From: Novipirellula herctigrandis
GTDB taxonomy: Bacteria; Planctomycetota; Planctomycetia; Pirellulales; Pirellulaceae
Direction: 5' to 3'
Length of the DNA: 64,000 nt
Assembly: GCA_007859835.1 (NCBI GenBank)
Contig: SJPJ01000001.1
Span: 7,514,147 to 7,578,146, forward strand
The first letter of the stretch is position 1. The number at the start of each line of letters is the position of its first letter. Shown here one piece after another: positions 52,037-60,696 of the stretch. The translations under genes were made by a program, and so were the position numbers. Under the pieces are notes generated by a model. The model did not search any database. It saw only the letters and a program-made list of their open reading frames with translations, and was not told the origin of the DNA.

Positions 52037-53461
52037 CTAAGCAGCGATTTTTGCAGGTATTTCCCAATACTTTTCCCATAGGTCACTCGCATCGAGGGCG
52101 GCAATGTTCATCAGATACTCGGCATTCGCAAAGTCCCAGCGGCGACCGCGACCTTTGATTCGCTGAGTCGTCGTTTTGCACTGTGCCTCAGTAGGACCAC
52201 TTCCAATTTGGATCCCCCGCTCGCGAAACTCTCGGTAACGAATGATGGCTCGACGCTCCGCAGCGTAGCCGATTAGGTGTTCCAACGCTTCGAGCTTGCG
52301 ACCGCGGCAGTCACCTTTCTGAGCGACTAACTCACTCAGCAGCGAGTCGATCCCTCGATTCATCAATACGTCCATCAACGAGTCAAGCCACTTCGCTCCT
52401 GCCTCGTCGTCGCCGTACATTTCACGACGCGCCTTCTGGGCGTTATCCTTCAAGTGGTAGTAGTCCAGGTTGATCTCGTCGACAAGGTGATGAAACTCAA
52501 GTTGATTGCGTATCCAAGGAGCTCCATCGATATTGGCAATCGATTCAGTGGCCTGATTCAGTCCGATCGTCGTCGACAACGTTTGCAGCAATCGCCCGGT
52601 GACTTCGCAGTCACCTCGCGTCGAGATTACAAGACGATGCGTCTGTTGTTCGTCGTACGCAACAACAATTCTTGCTTCTTTGTATTGTTGATCCGATCCG
52701 TTACGAAGCTTTGGTAGCGGGCGGCATTTCTTGCCACTGCGTTTTCGTTTGAATTTGATTGTTGCACGTCGTTTTCTCTTTTCCGCGTCAGTCACGACGG
52801 GGACTTTAACACCATCACATCCAATATAGACGCGAGTTTTCCGAGGTTTTCCGGGGGCTTCCGATTGTTCTGCCCGTTCTGATGCGTCGACGGCCAAGTC
52901 AGAAAGTGGCTTGTCGTCAATCACACAATCTGCCGAGGACCAACCAGGATCGATGCGGCCACTGGTCAGTTGATTGGTAATCATACGTCCCTCGTACTCC
53001 ACGATCTGACGCACACTTTCTCCGCTGATGTCGATCGATGCTAAACGAAACATATTCTCCGCCGTCTTGGCAAAGCTTGACGAACTTTGATTCAACCGAC
53101 AGAGCATCTCACGCACACCGCGTGTAAAACTTTTCTCAGCTTCATCAAGCAAAGCATCGATCGGAACGGAACATCCTTGATCTTCTATTGCCCATCGGAC
53201 TCGCTTGAATTGTACACGACCGTTTTCGGTCAACACGCTGCGAAGTTGCCTACCCTTATTCCGAGCGCGAACTCCCGTCGTGCTCTTCGGAGGGGGAAAA
53301 AGCGGCTTCCGCCGCATCGATTTTCGCTTGCATGGTTGCTTCGTAAACCTGTTGTCTGAAGCGATCAAGTACTTGACGACTGATGCCTTCGCTGTCTTCG
53401 ATCCAAACGCCATCGCGCGCATTGTCAACGGAATCGGCGACTGCGTTGAGCGTTGCTTCAA
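52037..53461 (-). CDS. ISKra4-like transposase, main (downstream) frame
   Basis: 474 codons open, but the first ~45 residues before SMRRKPLFPPPKSTTG are read out of frame with the true N-terminus encoded by the upstream frame. Family motifs: NKGRQLRSVLTENGRVQFKRVRW, the central VYIGCDGVKVPVV, EFHHLVDEINLDYYHLKDNA and the C-terminal RGIQIGSGPTEAQCKTTTQRIKGRGRRWDF, typical of ISKra4-family DDE transposases. Joining to the upstream frame needs a +1 shift, most simply at the T5C5 run near 53293-53302, where the upstream frame reads TTT TCC CCC. The intact target duplications suggest recent movement, so programmed frameshifting seems likelier than decay. A late internal start is an alternative. 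Confidence 0.82.
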   Translation of the reverse strand: MKQRSTQSPIPLTMRAMAFGSKTAKASVVKYLIASDNRFTKQPCKRKSMRRKPLFPPPKSTTGVRARNKGRQLRSVLTENGRVQFKRVRWAIEDQGCSVPIDALLDEAEKSFTRGVREMLCRLNQSSSSFAKTAENMFRLASIDISGESVRQIVEYEGRMITNQLTSGRIDPGWSSADCVIDDKPLSDLAVDASERAEQSEAPGKPRKTRVYIGCDGVKVPVVTDAEKRKRRATIKFKRKRSGKKCRPLPKLRNGSDQQYKEARIVVAYDEQQTHRLVISTRGDCEVTGRLLQTLSTTIGLNQATESIANIDGAPWIRNQLEFHHLVDEINLDYYHLKDNAQKARREMYGDDEAGAKWLDSLMDVLMNRGIDSLLSELVAQKGDCRGRKLEALEHLIGYAAERRAIIRYREFRERGIQIGSGPTEAQCKTTTQRIKGRGRRWDFANAEYLMNIAALDASDLWEKYWEIPAKIAA

Positions 53462-53516
53462 ACTCCACCTGCAACTTCGCTCTCAAAGCATCGCGATCAA
53501 TTTTTGAACTTTCCAT
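53256..53516 (-). CDS. ISKra4-like transposase, N-terminal frame (orfA)
   Basis: 86 codons from ATG 53516. Sequence starts MESSKIDRDALRAKLQVEFEATLNAVADSV and continues ISRQVLDRFRQQVYEATMQAKIDAAEAAF, an amphipathic helical leader as found at the N-terminus of these transposases. After the T5C5 run it ends with SEEHDGSSRSE and a stop, while the next frame continues the conserved protein. By itself it would be a short product, possibly regulatory, as in other frameshifted IS elements. Confidence 0.65.
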   Translation of the reverse strand: MESSKIDRDALRAKLQVEFEATLNAVADSVDNARDGVWIEDSEGISRQVLDRFRQQVYEATMQAKIDAAEAAFSPSEEHDGSSRSE

Positions 53517-53749
53517 CGAACCGGTACCTCACAAAAAGAGAATTGAACTTTCCCTATATTATGAGCCTTGCCCAGCTTTCGCGCCAGAGGTATTAGTCAG
53601 ACACGTACAGGACGACACCGTTTTCGATACCAGCCATGATTTTGGAGATACGCTTAGGGGGGGGATCGCATCGCTTCTGTTGCGGTCGCGGTTCTCCGGT
53701 CGTTTCAGCTCTCTGCGCGTTTCAACATCACAACAATGCGTTTAGACTA

Positions 53750-55537
53750 GTGTCCGTCCGGAAATTGCTCGAGTGGCTGATTTTAGCGGATTTCACGTCC
53801 GCTGAGTACTTCGAAGATTTAGCTCTGGGGCGGTTTTAGTGGCGAACAACGCTCGTTTTCTACGCCGTTTTCGCCTGGCGCGCAGACCGATAGCCTTCCG
53901 TTGCTCCGATTCCAAAGGAGTATTTGCCTACGCCGCTTGGCGATCACTCTGTGCCGAGGCGCTAATGGCATGATGCTTGGCAAGTAACAACTTGCCAAGC
54001 GTATGTAGGTTGCGACCAAGTACCGCCAAACCAAAGTAGCGCTCAAAGCCGATCTCACTACGATCACGACAACGTTTCAGCCCGTTGCCTCGCTGTAAAG
54101 CACCGATCGCTGATTCCACACCGCTGTGACGTAGACGTGTTTGATGAAACTTCACGCTTCCGTTTTTCAATCGTTCGGCGTACTGATCGGGAGCACGTGG
54201 TAAAACACAAACGTCATCAACGATCTCTTGCAATGCCGTCTCATTTTCATCGCTGTGAAAGCCTCGGTCAAACGACGCCGTTTCGATCTGACCCGAATGT
54301 TTTCGCTGAGCAATTCGTGTCTGCTCAACGACAACATCTTGGTCTTTGCTGGTGCGGTCCATCAAATGATAGTGACTGATGAATCCTGCGGCGTCTTCGT
54401 AGACCAAGACCAAGCGTCCATACTGATTCGGTTGCCCAGCTTTACCGCGACGGTACAACTGCGTGTGAGTTTCAAAAAGACTGAACAGCTTCTCGCTATT
54501 GGGAACTCTTTCGCCAAGGAGCACGCGACGACGAGCGGTGTCGCAGACCTGCCGAGTTAGTTGGATCCATCGCTCGATTGCCGCGATTTTGGAGACAATC
54601 GCCGTCGAGAACAACTCCGATTTCGCCGTTTTTACCAACTCGTCGGCTCGCGTGAGCAACTGCTCGGTTCGGACAAGCAGATCCATGTAGAGCGATTGCA
54701 ATGCGTCTTTCTTGACCTGACTCTTGCTCGCGGCGATGCGTCCCATGTTCTGTTTGAGCTTCTTGATCTTCCTCGTCAAGTGATCGGACTGACGCCAGCC
54801 ATCAATCTCAAGCATGCCAGCCAAGTCAGCGCAGAGCGGAACAAACTTGCGTACCCCATCGAAGATCAAACTACTTTCGGTCGGATGATGAATGTTGGTT
54901 TCGACAACGAACGAATCGGCACGAACCGAAGCGGCAGCCTCAGGTGCAATCTCCTGTCCGGAGGTGACGATGACTTGATTAAGCTTCTCGATCGTTGCAG
55001 GCTTGAGTTTGCACAACGTGTCGCGAATGCGTCTGAAGGTGAATTCGTCGGCGTCCTGCCAATCGCCAATTCCCATGATGCCTCTGAGCGAGCGATGGTT
55101 CTCGACTTGGTCTTGGAGTTTGTCGTAATCGAAGTTGCACCCCAACCGAACAGCCGCCAAAACAACGACGTGCCAGTCATCCATGCCGGGCCTGCCGATA
55201 TCTCGACGAGAGTCTTCGTTGAGATCGGCTGCGACTAACTTGACAGCTTTGTGACGAAGCTTGTTGTTGGTATAAAGGAACTGCAGACCCGCGAGGATCG
55301 GAACGATTTCGTCGCGGCATTCCAAGTTGAGTTGTACTTGTGCGACAGGGCTGCAATCGAAGCGATGCTGAGATTGATAGTGCTTTCGGACCACGTTCAC
55401 TCCTCGAAGATTTGCGTTTGAAATTGCTTTTAGTCAACAATTCCAACGCCCGAACCTGCTTGCGGGTTCGATCTTCGGGGAGCTTTTTCTCAAAAAACAT
55501 CGCAGTTTATGCGGCCATTCAATTTTTGGACGGACAC
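53750..55537 (-). mobile_element. Complete insertion sequence, IS4/IS1182-like DDE type (1788 bp)
   Basis: Terminal inverted repeats GTGTCCGTCCGGAAATTG (53750-53767) and its inverse CAATTTTTGGACGGACAC (55520-55537) match at 16 of 18 positions. Both ends are flanked by TAGACTA (53743-53749 and 55538-55544), a 7-base target duplication; the CTAG at the junctions leaves the exact boundary uncertain by 1-2 bases. One intact transposase gene inside. It sits 146 bases from the ISKra4-like element. Confidence 0.82.
53928..55400 (-). CDS. DDE transposase, ISNCY/IS1182-like
   Basis: 490 residues. N-terminal helix-turn-helix-like region (DWHVVVLAAVRLGCNFDYDKLQDQVENHRSLRGIMGI) is followed by the catalytic core: first Asp in SVRADSFVVETNIHHPTES, second in IETASFDRGFHSDENE, and Glu in RHSGVESAIGALQRGNGLKRCRDR. 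The order and spacing match IS4-superfamily DDE enzymes; the closest group by eye is ISNCY or IS1182, but this is uncertain. The frame is unbroken, the termini and target duplication are intact, so the element looks functional. Large antisense open frames over this gene are shadows. Confidence 0.85.
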   Translation of the reverse strand: MNVVRKHYQSQHRFDCSPVAQVQLNLECRDEIVPILAGLQFLYTNNKLRHKAVKLVAADLNEDSRRDIGRPGMDDWHVVVLAAVRLGCNFDYDKLQDQVENHRSLRGIMGIGDWQDADEFTFRRIRDTLCKLKPATIEKLNQVIVTSGQEIAPEAAASVRADSFVVETNIHHPTESSLIFDGVRKFVPLCADLAGMLEIDGWRQSDHLTRKIKKLKQNMGRIAASKSQVKKDALQSLYMDLLVRTEQLLTRADELVKTAKSELFSTAIVSKIAAIERWIQLTRQVCDTARRRVLLGERVPNSEKLFSLFETHTQLYRRGKAGQPNQYGRLVLVYEDAAGFISHYHLMDRTSKDQDVVVEQTRIAQRKHSGQIETASFDRGFHSDENETALQEIVDDVCVLPRAPDQYAERLKNGSVKFHQTRLRHSGVESAIGALQRGNGLKRCRDRSEIGFERYFGLAVLGRNLHTLGKLLLAKHHAISASAQSDRQAA

Positions 55538-55544
55538 TAGACTA

Positions 55545-55941
55545 GCACTCAGTTAGGCCTGTCGAGAATCCCTGCAGTCACTGAGATAGGATGATCGACG
55601 ATTTTTAGTCTTCCTTCTCGCCTTCGATTACAAACTCGGAGTGGTGGCGTACGTCATCGAGACTTTCGGGATTTTCCAGTACAGGCCGAGGCTCGTTAAC
55701 GTGTCTCGCGACTTGGCAATGGCGCGACAGCGGAATACTTGGGCGTTAAGCCAAATCGAAGCTGTTTGGATGCTCAATCCGTCAAGAGAATCCTAGATGT
55801 GCATATCCTGTACTTCGCGGTTAGTCTCGTTGACAACCTCGGCCTCTCTTGACCGCAGTCCTTACCCCGGTTCTCATGCGTTATCATTTAGAATTCAATG
55901 AAGATTCAAGTCGCAACGAAACTGCCTTTGAAGAAACAAGA
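55545..55941. other. Intergenic region downstream of the second IS
   Basis: About 400 bases leading to the PhoD-like gene, part of the original intergenic region before the insertions. No gene, hairpin or repeat recognised. The promoter of the PhoD-like gene should lie here. Confidence 0.45.
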
Positions 55942-57528
55942 ATGACTACAAGACTAAACACATTACTTATCTTTGTCGCTTTGTCTGGGCACGCGTTTGC
56001 GCAACACGACCCAGGACGCAATGCAGTACGACTATTGGCGGAAGATCAATTCGATGAGGCAATCGAACTTGTTGGCAAAGAGCCCCGCAAACAGAACAGC
56101 CCGATCAGCGAGAGTGATCGCTGTTTCGTACTGGCAATGATTGCCTGTCGACAAGGTGATCTCGACGAAGCTTTTGATTTAGTGCAACAGGCCATCAACC
56201 AAGGGTTGCCTATGGAACGATTGCTTGCAGGGCCACGAGAATTTCTTGAACCTCTTGCTTCGCACCCTCCCTATATCGAATGGATTGCCTCTAAAAAGAA
56301 ACGATTGCTGCATGGACCGATGTTGGGATCGATCACAGATACGTCCGCAAAGTTTTGGGTTCGCACGGCGGACGAGCTGAATGTCGATGTTGTCGTGCAA
56401 ACGGTGTCTGAGACAAAAGAATTTAAGGGGACGGGGCAAACGTCAAAAGCATCGGACTTCACCACGACAATTTCGGTATCAGGATTATCGCCGGATACGC
56501 AGTACCAATACGAGGTGCTGATAGACGGCCAAAACGTTTGCCCGTCGGCCAAGTTCCGTACCTTTCCTCAGCAGGGAAATCCTTGTCGCGTGAAGATTGC
56601 GTTTGGTGGTGGCGCCGGATTTACACCGCAATATGAATCGATGTGGAAGACGTTGAAGAGCCGTGACGTGAATGCGATGTTGTTGTTGGGCGACAATGTT
56701 TATGTCGATGATCCCACGCATTCGGGCACTTGGCATTACTGCTACTACCGACGTCAAAGCCAGCCCGATTGGAGGCGTCTTGTTGCCTCGGTCGGCGTGT
56801 TTTCGATTTATGATGATCATGATTTTGCCGAAAACGATTGCGTTCCGGGGCCGCATGTTGAAAAGCCAGAATGGAAACGCGAGGTTTGGAATACGTTCAC
56901 TCAGAACTGGGTCAATCCCGCCTACGGCAATGGTGTTGAACAGCCGGGCTGCTGGTATGACTTTTACATCGGAGACATTCACTTCATCATGTTAGACGGC
57001 CGTTATTACCGCGACCTCAAAGGCGGTTCGATGCTAGGGCCCGTTCAAAAGAAATGGCTTCAGGAAACGTTGAAATCATCAACCGGAAAGTTCAAGGTGC
57101 TGGCTTCCCCGGTTCCTTTTTCTCCGGGCGTAAAACCAGGAAGCAAAGATACTTGGGATGGTTTTCCATCGGAACGAGAATCGATTTTCGCCTTCATTGA
57201 AGAGCATCAAATCAACGGCGTAATCCTGATGGCTGCGGACAGACATCGCTCGGATATGCGCAGGATACCACGTCCGAATGGATACGCTCTCTATGAGGTC
57301 ATGAGCTCGCGGCTCACCAATGTGCATACCCACAATCTATTGCAGGATGCCAAAGGCTCGGAATTCATCATTGGCTATAATGACCAATGTTCGTTTGGGC
57401 AAATGGAATTCGATACGACATCAGAGGATCCGTTTGTCGCCTTTACCATCGTCAACATCGACAATCAGCCAATTGAATCCCGGACGTTGAAGTTGAGTGA
57501 GCTCACTTGTCCCATTTCCTCTCCCTGA
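55942..57528 (+). CDS. Secreted PhoD-like phosphatase/phosphodiesterase
   Basis: 528 residues from ATG 55942, which starts the signal MTTRLNTLLIFVALSGHAFA; the upstream extension is polar. A short TPR-like helical region (RLLAEDQFDEAIELVGKEPRKQ, CRQGDLDEAFDLVQQAINQG) precedes the Fn3-like N-terminal domain of PhoD (GPMLGSITDTSAKFWVRT, TTTISVSGLSPDTQYQYEVLIDG). The metallophosphatase core holds AMLLLGDNVYVDDPTH, VFSIYDDHDFAENDC, YDFYIGDIHFIMLDGRYYRD and GVILMAADRHRSD, the metal-ligand blocks of the family. Likely hydrolyses phosphate esters in the periplasm for phosphorus supply. The classical Tat motif is absent, so Sec export is assumed. Same strand as the DUF1080 gene 223 bases on. Confidence 0.88.
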   Translation: MTTRLNTLLIFVALSGHAFAQHDPGRNAVRLLAEDQFDEAIELVGKEPRKQNSPISESDRCFVLAMIACRQGDLDEAFDLVQQAINQGLPMERLLAGPREFLEPLASHPPYIEWIASKKKRLLHGPMLGSITDTSAKFWVRTADELNVDVVVQTVSETKEFKGTGQTSKASDFTTTISVSGLSPDTQYQYEVLIDGQNVCPSAKFRTFPQQGNPCRVKIAFGGGAGFTPQYESMWKTLKSRDVNAMLLLGDNVYVDDPTHSGTWHYCYYRRQSQPDWRRLVASVGVFSIYDDHDFAENDCVPGPHVEKPEWKREVWNTFTQNWVNPAYGNGVEQPGCWYDFYIGDIHFIMLDGRYYRDLKGGSMLGPVQKKWLQETLKSSTGKFKVLASPVPFSPGVKPGSKDTWDGFPSERESIFAFIEEHQINGVILMAADRHRSDMRRIPRPNGYALYEVMSSRLTNVHTHNLLQDAKGSEFIIGYNDQCSFGQMEFDTTSEDPFVAFTIVNIDNQPIESRTLKLSELTCPISSP

Positions 57529-57751
57529 GTTGCGAATTTTTTTGGGGCGTCTGGTTTATATCGAAACGATCATTGAAGTGGTCCGTTAGTTTGGATGCCA
57601 GAGTCGTTTCATGGAAACAGTGTCTAGGTCATCCGCTAACACACCCTTGCTCTCTCTTTGTTTGGTATTTTAGTGAGCGGTTTGGAGTGTTTTGAAACCG
57701 CAAGCTTCATAGTCACCCGAGTTCCCCATTTTCTGCAAGGAATCTACAGCG

Positions 57752-58597
57752 ATGAATAACGTTTTAAAACCACTCAGGTCCGTGTGTTTGGTTGTCTCCT
57801 TCGGATGGTTCATTGTTGGGCAAAATGTGACGTTAGTGTCAGCGGATGATCCTGGCGTTAGCCCCGATCGGGCGTCGAGCGAATCAGCCCAATGGATCGA
57901 TTTATTTAATGGGAAAGATCTTGATGGATGGACTGTCAAGATCGCGGGGCACCCCTTGGGTGAAAACTACGCCAACACATTCCGAGTTGAAGACGGAATT
58001 TTGAAATGCGAATACGATGACTACAACGAGTTCGACGGACGCTATGGACATCTGTTTTCGGTTCTTCCCTATTCCCATTATCGATTGCAACTTGAATATC
58101 GTTTTGAGGGTCGAATGCTTCCCGATGCTCCTGGATACGTCGATCTGAACAGTGGCGTGATGCTTCACTCGCAGACTCCGCAAAGTATGGAACTTGATCA
58201 GGGTTTTCCTGCTAGCCTTGAAATGCAGTTCTTGGCGGATTTGGGCAGCGGCGAACGTCAAACCGGCAATGTTTGCACACCCGGAACACACTTGGTTTAC
58301 GACGGAAAGTTAACCAAACAGCACATCGTCAAGTCTTCGGGGCCAACATTGCCAGCGGACAAGTGGGTTGCCGTTGAAATGGAAGTCCGCGGTCATGATG
58401 AGATCATCTATCGCGTCGAAGGCAAAGAAGTGCTCCGCTATGAAAAACCGCAATTGGATCTAGGTAGCAAAGAAGCAAAGCCGATTTTGGCTCGAGGCGC
58501 GGACATCCAATTGTCCTATGGCCATATCGCTTTGCAGGCGGAAGGCCAACGAGTTTGGTTCCGAAACATCAAGCTTTTACCTCTTTCGGCCGAGTAG
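57752..58597 (+). CDS. Secreted DUF1080 / 3-keto-disaccharide hydrolase-type protein
   Basis: 281 residues; signal MNNVLKPLRSVCLVVSFGWFIVGQNVTLVSA. The concanavalin-like domain shows the family landmarks WIDLFNGKDLDGWTVK, FRVEDGILKCEY, YSHYRLQLEYRF, SGVMLHSQTP, GFPASLEMQFL and the closing VWFRNIKLLPL. An AAGGA lies ~11 bases before ATG 57752. DUF1080 (also called 3-keto-disaccharide hydrolase) has members that act on 3-keto-glycosides, and many act as carbohydrate-binding proteins. The Gfo/Idh and FAD oxidoreductases in this window could supply oxidised sugars, but no direct link is shown. A three-copy repeat starts on its stop codon. Confidence 0.88.
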   Translation: MNNVLKPLRSVCLVVSFGWFIVGQNVTLVSADDPGVSPDRASSESAQWIDLFNGKDLDGWTVKIAGHPLGENYANTFRVEDGILKCEYDDYNEFDGRYGHLFSVLPYSHYRLQLEYRFEGRMLPDAPGYVDLNSGVMLHSQTPQSMELDQGFPASLEMQFLADLGSGERQTGNVCTPGTHLVYDGKLTKQHIVKSSGPTLPADKWVAVEMEVRGHDEIIYRVEGKEVLRYEKPQLDLGSKEAKPILARGADIQLSYGHIALQAEGQRVWFRNIKLLPLSAE

Positions 58598-58632
58598 ACT
58601 TGAACGAGTAAACTTGACCGAGTAGACATCGA
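58591..58632 (+). repeat. 14-bp tandem repeat starting on the DUF1080 stop codon
   Basis: Units CGAGTAGACTTGAA (58591), CGAGTAAACTTGAC (58605) and CGAGTAGACATCGA (58619). The TAG of the first unit is the stop codon of the gene, and each unit carries TAG or TAA. Confidence 0.8.
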
Positions 58633-58643
58633 AATTGGATTGG

Positions 58644-59441
58644 TCAGTCGTCCTGCATCAGGGCAGATCTGCCGCCATCCACCGCCAACGTTGTTCCGTT
58701 GATGAAACCGCAGAGGTCGCTTGCGAGGAAGGCACAGAGGTGTCCGATCTCTTCAATGGAACCGATTCGGCCTACTGGATGCATCGATTCCGTTCGGGCA
58801 CGTTCCGCACTCGGGTCAGGAAAGCTATTGAACCACGTGTCTCCACCTGCCGTATCGATGAAGCCGGGTGCGATTCCGATCGACCGAATGCCGGGGCCCC
58901 ATTCAATCGCGAGTGATTGGACTAACCCTACAAGGCCTGCCTTTGCGACGTTGTAGGGAAAGCAACCTGGAATCGTGTTCCAAGCATGATTGGAAGTAAT
59001 GACGACGATCACACCTGGTTGACGGACATTGCCGGTCAAGTGGTTTTTCGCTGCTTGGCCAAGACGCCAATGGGATGCAAGATCCAAGCTCATACACTCA
59101 TCCCAATCGGCTTGGCTGCAATTTTCGGCTCCTTTGAAAATATTTCGGCCTGCGTTGGAAATGACAATATCCAGGTCACCCATCGCATCGACTGCTTGAT
59201 CGACTAATCGTTGCGGCTCGTCCGGTTTCGAAACATCGTTTGAAAAGTAGTAGGCTTTACGATCATGGGCATGGACAGAGTCAAGGAACGCGGTCGCGCC
59301 GTTATCGTCTGCGGCCCTTCGTCCGCAACCGGTGACGTCACATCCGGCCTCGGCCAACTTGGCTGCGATCCCAGCACCGATGCCGCTTGTCACACCGGTC
59401 ACCAAAGCTTTTTTGCCGTCTAAATTGATTTCAAGGGTCAC
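58644..59441 (-). CDS. Short-chain dehydrogenase/reductase
   Basis: 265 residues, cytoplasmic. Cofactor motif TGVTSGIG (15-22), the NAG strand VISNAGRN (96-98), catalytic Ser150 (VVITSNHAWN), Tyr163 and Lys167 (PYNVAKAGL), 13 and 4 residues apart as required. The C-terminal GFIDTAGGDTW and FINGTTLAVDGGRSAL are standard for classical SDRs. Asp/Arg after the second strand (GCGRRAADD) hints at NADP, but this is weak. It is the last gene of the GH97-RraA-enolase run (27 bases after the dehydratase), so oxidation of a sugar or of a 2-keto-3-deoxy sugar acid is a reasonable inference. Confidence 0.9.
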   Translation of the reverse strand: MTLEINLDGKKALVTGVTSGIGAGIAAKLAEAGCDVTGCGRRAADDNGATAFLDSVHAHDRKAYYFSNDVSKPDEPQRLVDQAVDAMGDLDIVISNAGRNIFKGAENCSQADWDECMSLDLASHWRLGQAAKNHLTGNVRQPGVIVVITSNHAWNTIPGCFPYNVAKAGLVGLVQSLAIEWGPGIRSIGIAPGFIDTAGGDTWFNSFPDPSAERARTESMHPVGRIGSIEEIGHLCAFLASDLCGFINGTTLAVDGGRSALMQDD

Positions 59442-59468
59442 GGTTCCACCTGATTGCTTGGACGTGGG

Positions 59469-60635
59469 CTACACATAAAAATTCTCTCTCTCATTCAGGT
59501 CGCGAATGCCTGGGTGCGCTTCCATTTTCTGTTCAACCAGATCAACTCCCAATCCGGGGCGGTCCGAAAGTTTCAAATAGCCGTTTTCGATTTCCAAGGG
59601 GTGATCAATCACTTCGTCACGCCATGGAACGTCGTTGAGCATGAACTCACAGCGAAAGAAATTTGGAATCGAAGCACATACATGGGCGCTTGCCAGTGTG
59701 CTGAGCGGACCGTTGGGATTATGTGGCGCGACGAGGACACCGTAGGCCTCCGCCATAGTTGCAATGCGTTTCATTTCCGAAGGGCCACCGCAACGGGTGA
59801 TGTCAGGCATGATGACGTCGCAAATGTGATTTTCTAGCACGGGACGGAAACCATGGCGCGTGTAATGACGTTCGCCAACACAAATGGGCACTTCCGACGG
59901 CAGGCGTTCTCGGAATGCCCGCAGTGTCTGAGAACTTTCGGGACCTGCGGGCTCTTCGAACCAAGTGACGCCAAGTGGAGCAAGTCGCTGAGCCATCTTG
60001 ATTGCCATTTCAAAGTTCAGCATTGCGTGCGTTTCGATCATCATGTCAAACTCAGGACCGACCGCATCGCGAACCGCTTTAGTCACTTCAAAAGCAAGGT
60101 CCTGCTGCGACGTCTCAAGCGACAGCGATGTATGCAAGTCCTCGCCATAGAGATAGTTGGTATGGGCGAACGGGTCGAACTTTAGCCCAGTAAACCCAAG
60201 GTCTTTTACCCGCCGTGCTTGCTGTGCGTAGTCTTCCGCTGTGTGGTTTCCGCCTGTAAACCAGTAATTTGCATACAATCGAATGTCCGAGCGGAAGGCT
60301 CCGCCGAGTAATTGGTAACAGGGGGTTTGCAATGCCTTGCCCTTGAGGTCAAGCAGCGCCATGTCGAGCCCGCTGATCGCGCACATGCTAGCACCGTAGG
60401 GCCCGATCCAATTCAAGTCACGATAGAGTTTTGTCCAAATGAAATCGGTGCGAAGCGGGTCCAAACCAATGACTCGCTCGCCAATATGGCGTGCAGCAGA
60501 TTCAATGATCGGACTGCCCGGCCAATTAGTGGCTTCGCCGACACCGGTTAAGCCCGTGTCGGTGTAAACCTTCATCATGGTCCAGTTGTACTTGATTCCT
60601 TCGACAAGCCAGACCTTTACATCCGTAATTTTCAT
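59469..60635 (-). CDS. Enolase-superfamily sugar-acid dehydratase (mandelate racemase type)
   Basis: 388 residues, no signal peptide. Capping domain MKITDVKVWLVEGIKYNWTMMKVYTDTGLTGVGEAT; barrel residues fit the family: Lys152 (GFTGLKFDPFAH), metal ligands Glu201 (MMIETHAML), Glu227 (VTWFEEPAG) and Glu255 (CVGERHYT), and the Asp278 (MPDITRCGG) plus His305 (VAPHNPNGP) dyad. The pattern is that of acid-sugar dehydratases (galactonate/fuconate group), giving a 2-keto-3-deoxy acid by loss of water. The exact sugar is not readable. Between the RraA-like gene (61 bases) and the SDR (27 bases) in a five-gene run. Confidence 0.88.
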   Translation of the reverse strand: MKITDVKVWLVEGIKYNWTMMKVYTDTGLTGVGEATNWPGSPIIESAARHIGERVIGLDPLRTDFIWTKLYRDLNWIGPYGASMCAISGLDMALLDLKGKALQTPCYQLLGGAFRSDIRLYANYWFTGGNHTAEDYAQQARRVKDLGFTGLKFDPFAHTNYLYGEDLHTSLSLETSQQDLAFEVTKAVRDAVGPEFDMMIETHAMLNFEMAIKMAQRLAPLGVTWFEEPAGPESSQTLRAFRERLPSEVPICVGERHYTRHGFRPVLENHICDVIMPDITRCGGPSEMKRIATMAEAYGVLVAPHNPNGPLSTLASAHVCASIPNFFRCEFMLNDVPWRDEVIDHPLEIENGYLKLSDRPGLGVDLVEQKMEAHPGIRDLNERENFYV

Positions 60636-60696
60636 CTTCGATAACCTTTGAATATTCAGCTGTTCGGACCGAGATCACATTGCTAGGTCGAGATAC

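Larger units (their letters stand above)
52010..53604 (-). mobile_element. Complete insertion sequence of ISKra4-like family (1595 bp)
   Basis: Ends are imperfect terminal inverted repeats: GTGTCTGACCAAACTTTCTGG at 52010-52030 (listed here only in part as GTGTCTGAC...TCTGG) and its counterpart at 53584-53604 (16 of 21 positions match). Both ends are flanked by the same 8 bases, GTACAGGA (52002-52009 and 53605-53612), an exact target-site duplication. The element carries two overlapping transposase frames on the minus strand. Family call rests on the transposase. Confidence 0.85.

Noticed and set aside
54561..55238. 225-codon plus-strand open frame
   Set aside because: Lies wholly antisense to the intact DDE transposase and has no family likeness.
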